Source of the DNA: JBHEMK01 sp046262635
GTDB lineage: Bacteria; Actinomycetota; Thermoleophilia; Gaiellales; Gaiellaceae
Reading direction: 5' to 3'
NCBI GenBank assembly: GCA_046262635.1
Contig: JBHEMK010000194.1
Span: 1 to 35,743, forward strand
Length of the DNA stretch: 35,743 nucleotides
The position numbers were made by a program, and so were the translations under genes. Under the pieces are notes generated by a model that was not told where the DNA came from, did not search any database, and saw only the letters and a list, made by a program, of their open reading frames with translations. This document shows positions 34,986 to 35,743 of this stretch, in pieces (the first letter of the stretch is position 1; every line of letters starts with the position of its first letter).

Positions 34986-35743
34986 ATGTGCGGGATCGTC
35001 GGTCTCTTCTGCAAGGACCCGCAACTCGAGTCTCGGCTGGGCGAGCACCTTTCCGCGATGCTCGTCCAGATGGACGAGCGTGGGCCGGACAGCGCGGGCG
35101 TCGCGATCTACCGCGAGCCGGCGCCGGAAGGCTGGAGCAAGCTGACGCTCTACTCGGCCGATCCCGACATGCGCTGGGACGAGCTCGATGCGGACGTGCT
35201 CGAGGTCCGCGCCCGGCATGCGGTCGTGCTGGTCGAGGGCGACGCCGACGAGGCCGAGGCGGCGATCCGGCGGCAGTACCCGGACGTTCGGGTGATGAGC
35301 GCGGGGCGCGTGATCGAGATCTACAAGGAGGTTGGCCGGCCGCGCGCGTTCGCCGATCGGTTCCGTCTCGGCGACTTCCACGGGACGCATGGGCTCGGTC
35401 ACACGCGCATGGCGACCGAGAGCCGGGTCACCACCGAGGGTTCGCATCCGTTCTCGACCGGTCACGACCTCTGTCTCGTCCACAACGGCTCGCTCTCGAA
35501 CCACAACAGGCTCCGCACCCGGCTTCAGCGTGAGGGAATCGAGTTCCAGACCGAGAACGACACGGAGGTCGCGGCGGGCTACCTCGCCTGGCGTCTGAGC
35601 GAAGGGGCATCGCTCGAGGGGGCGCTCGAAGGCTGCCTCGCGGACCTCGACGGCTTCTACACGTTTCTCGTCGGAACGGCCGACGGCTTCGCCGTTCTCC
35701 GCGACCCGATCGCCTGCAAGCCGGCGGTACTCGCCGAGACCGA
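34986..35743 (+). CDS. glxB: Class II glutamine amidotransferase, GlxB/MgsA-like (partial, runs off right edge)
   Basis: The first 252 residues are present. Cys2 after the initiator methionine (MCGIVGLF) is the class II nucleophile, followed by MDERGPDSAGVAIY, GLGHTRMATESRV and HNGSLSNHNRLR that build the glutaminase site. The early DPQLESRLGEHLSAML segment is typical of the GlxB/MgsA family that forms a split glutamate-synthase-like or N-methylglutamate synthase with two further subunits. ATG 34986 has GAGGGAACCA upstream. The next genes outside the window are expected to be GlxC and GlxD-type subunits. The C-terminal end is not visible. Confidence 0.9.
   Translation, partial: MCGIVGLFCKDPQLESRLGEHLSAMLVQMDERGPDSAGVAIYREPAPEGWSKLTLYSADPDMRWDELDADVLEVRARHAVVLVEGDADEAEAAIRRQYPDVRVMSAGRVIEIYKEVGRPRAFADRFRLGDFHGTHGLGHTRMATESRVTTEGSHPFSTGHDLCLVHNGSLSNHNRLRTRLQREGIEFQTENDTEVAAGYLAWRLSEGASLEGALEGCLADLDGFYTFLVGTADGFAVLRDPIACKPAVLAET

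Overview
This is high-GC DNA with strong G/C preference at codon third positions, frequent GTG and TTG starts, many 4-bp stop/start overlaps and TANNNT-type -10 boxes close to start codons. The gene families (GAP-family membrane protein, LacI/IclR/PucR regulators, several sugar-type ABC importers, a large SNF2 helicase) fit a soil or freshwater actinobacterium, possibly a deep-branching one such as Thermoleophilia/Gaiellales. No rRNA, tRNA, insertion sequence or CRISPR was seen, and the lineage is an inference.

Region 1 (79-1761) holds two small membrane proteins: a GAP-family exporter-like protein and a DMT/NIPA-like transporter. Region 2 (1765-13362) looks like an oxidative, non-phosphorylating sugar or sugar-acid pathway. 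It contains an RraA-family class II aldolase, an IlvD/Edd dehydratase, a MalK-type ATPase, a Zn-dependent dehydrogenase, an IclR regulator, a degenerate M24-fold protein, a U32-like protein, a sugar-binding protein with two permeases, and an SMP-30 lactonase. The enzymes cover dehydrogenase, lactonase, dehydratase and aldolase steps, and one ABC importer supplies the substrate. The divergent iclR/M24 promoter region carries good promoter boxes and palindromes.

Region 3 (13359-21055) is a run of minus-strand genes: APC-family permease, calcineurin-like phosphoesterase, AbiEii-like nucleotidyltransferase, histone-deacetylase-fold amidohydrolase, SNF2 helicase and a 73-residue ORF that joins the helicase to the SMP-30 gene. 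Region 4 (21154-31443) combines a nitrilase-family amidase, a DegT-family PLP enzyme, two Gfo/Idh/MocA dehydrogenases, a spermidine/opine-type ABC importer led by a LacI regulator, and an IolE/MocC-like isomerase. This set suggests catabolism of an (amino)cyclitol or related amino sugar. A near-perfect palindrome sits at the lacI start.

Region 5 (31740-35743) has a GAF/PucR-type regulator, a type III glutamine synthetase/gamma-glutamylmethylamide-synthetase-like enzyme, and the start of a GlxB/MgsA-like class II glutamine amidotransferase. This is the beginning of a glnT-glxBCD (N-methylglutamate-synthase-like) locus that runs off the right edge.

The most unusual points are two genes that lack any ATG/GTG/TTG at their expected starts (permease near 10708, phosphoesterase near 19311), tail-to-tail junctions with no room for terminators, a pathway built around an RraA-type aldolase, a LacI-controlled Pot-type importer beside cyclitol-type enzymes, and paired hairpins plus a repeated GTGTGGAG motif around the glutamine synthetase gene.
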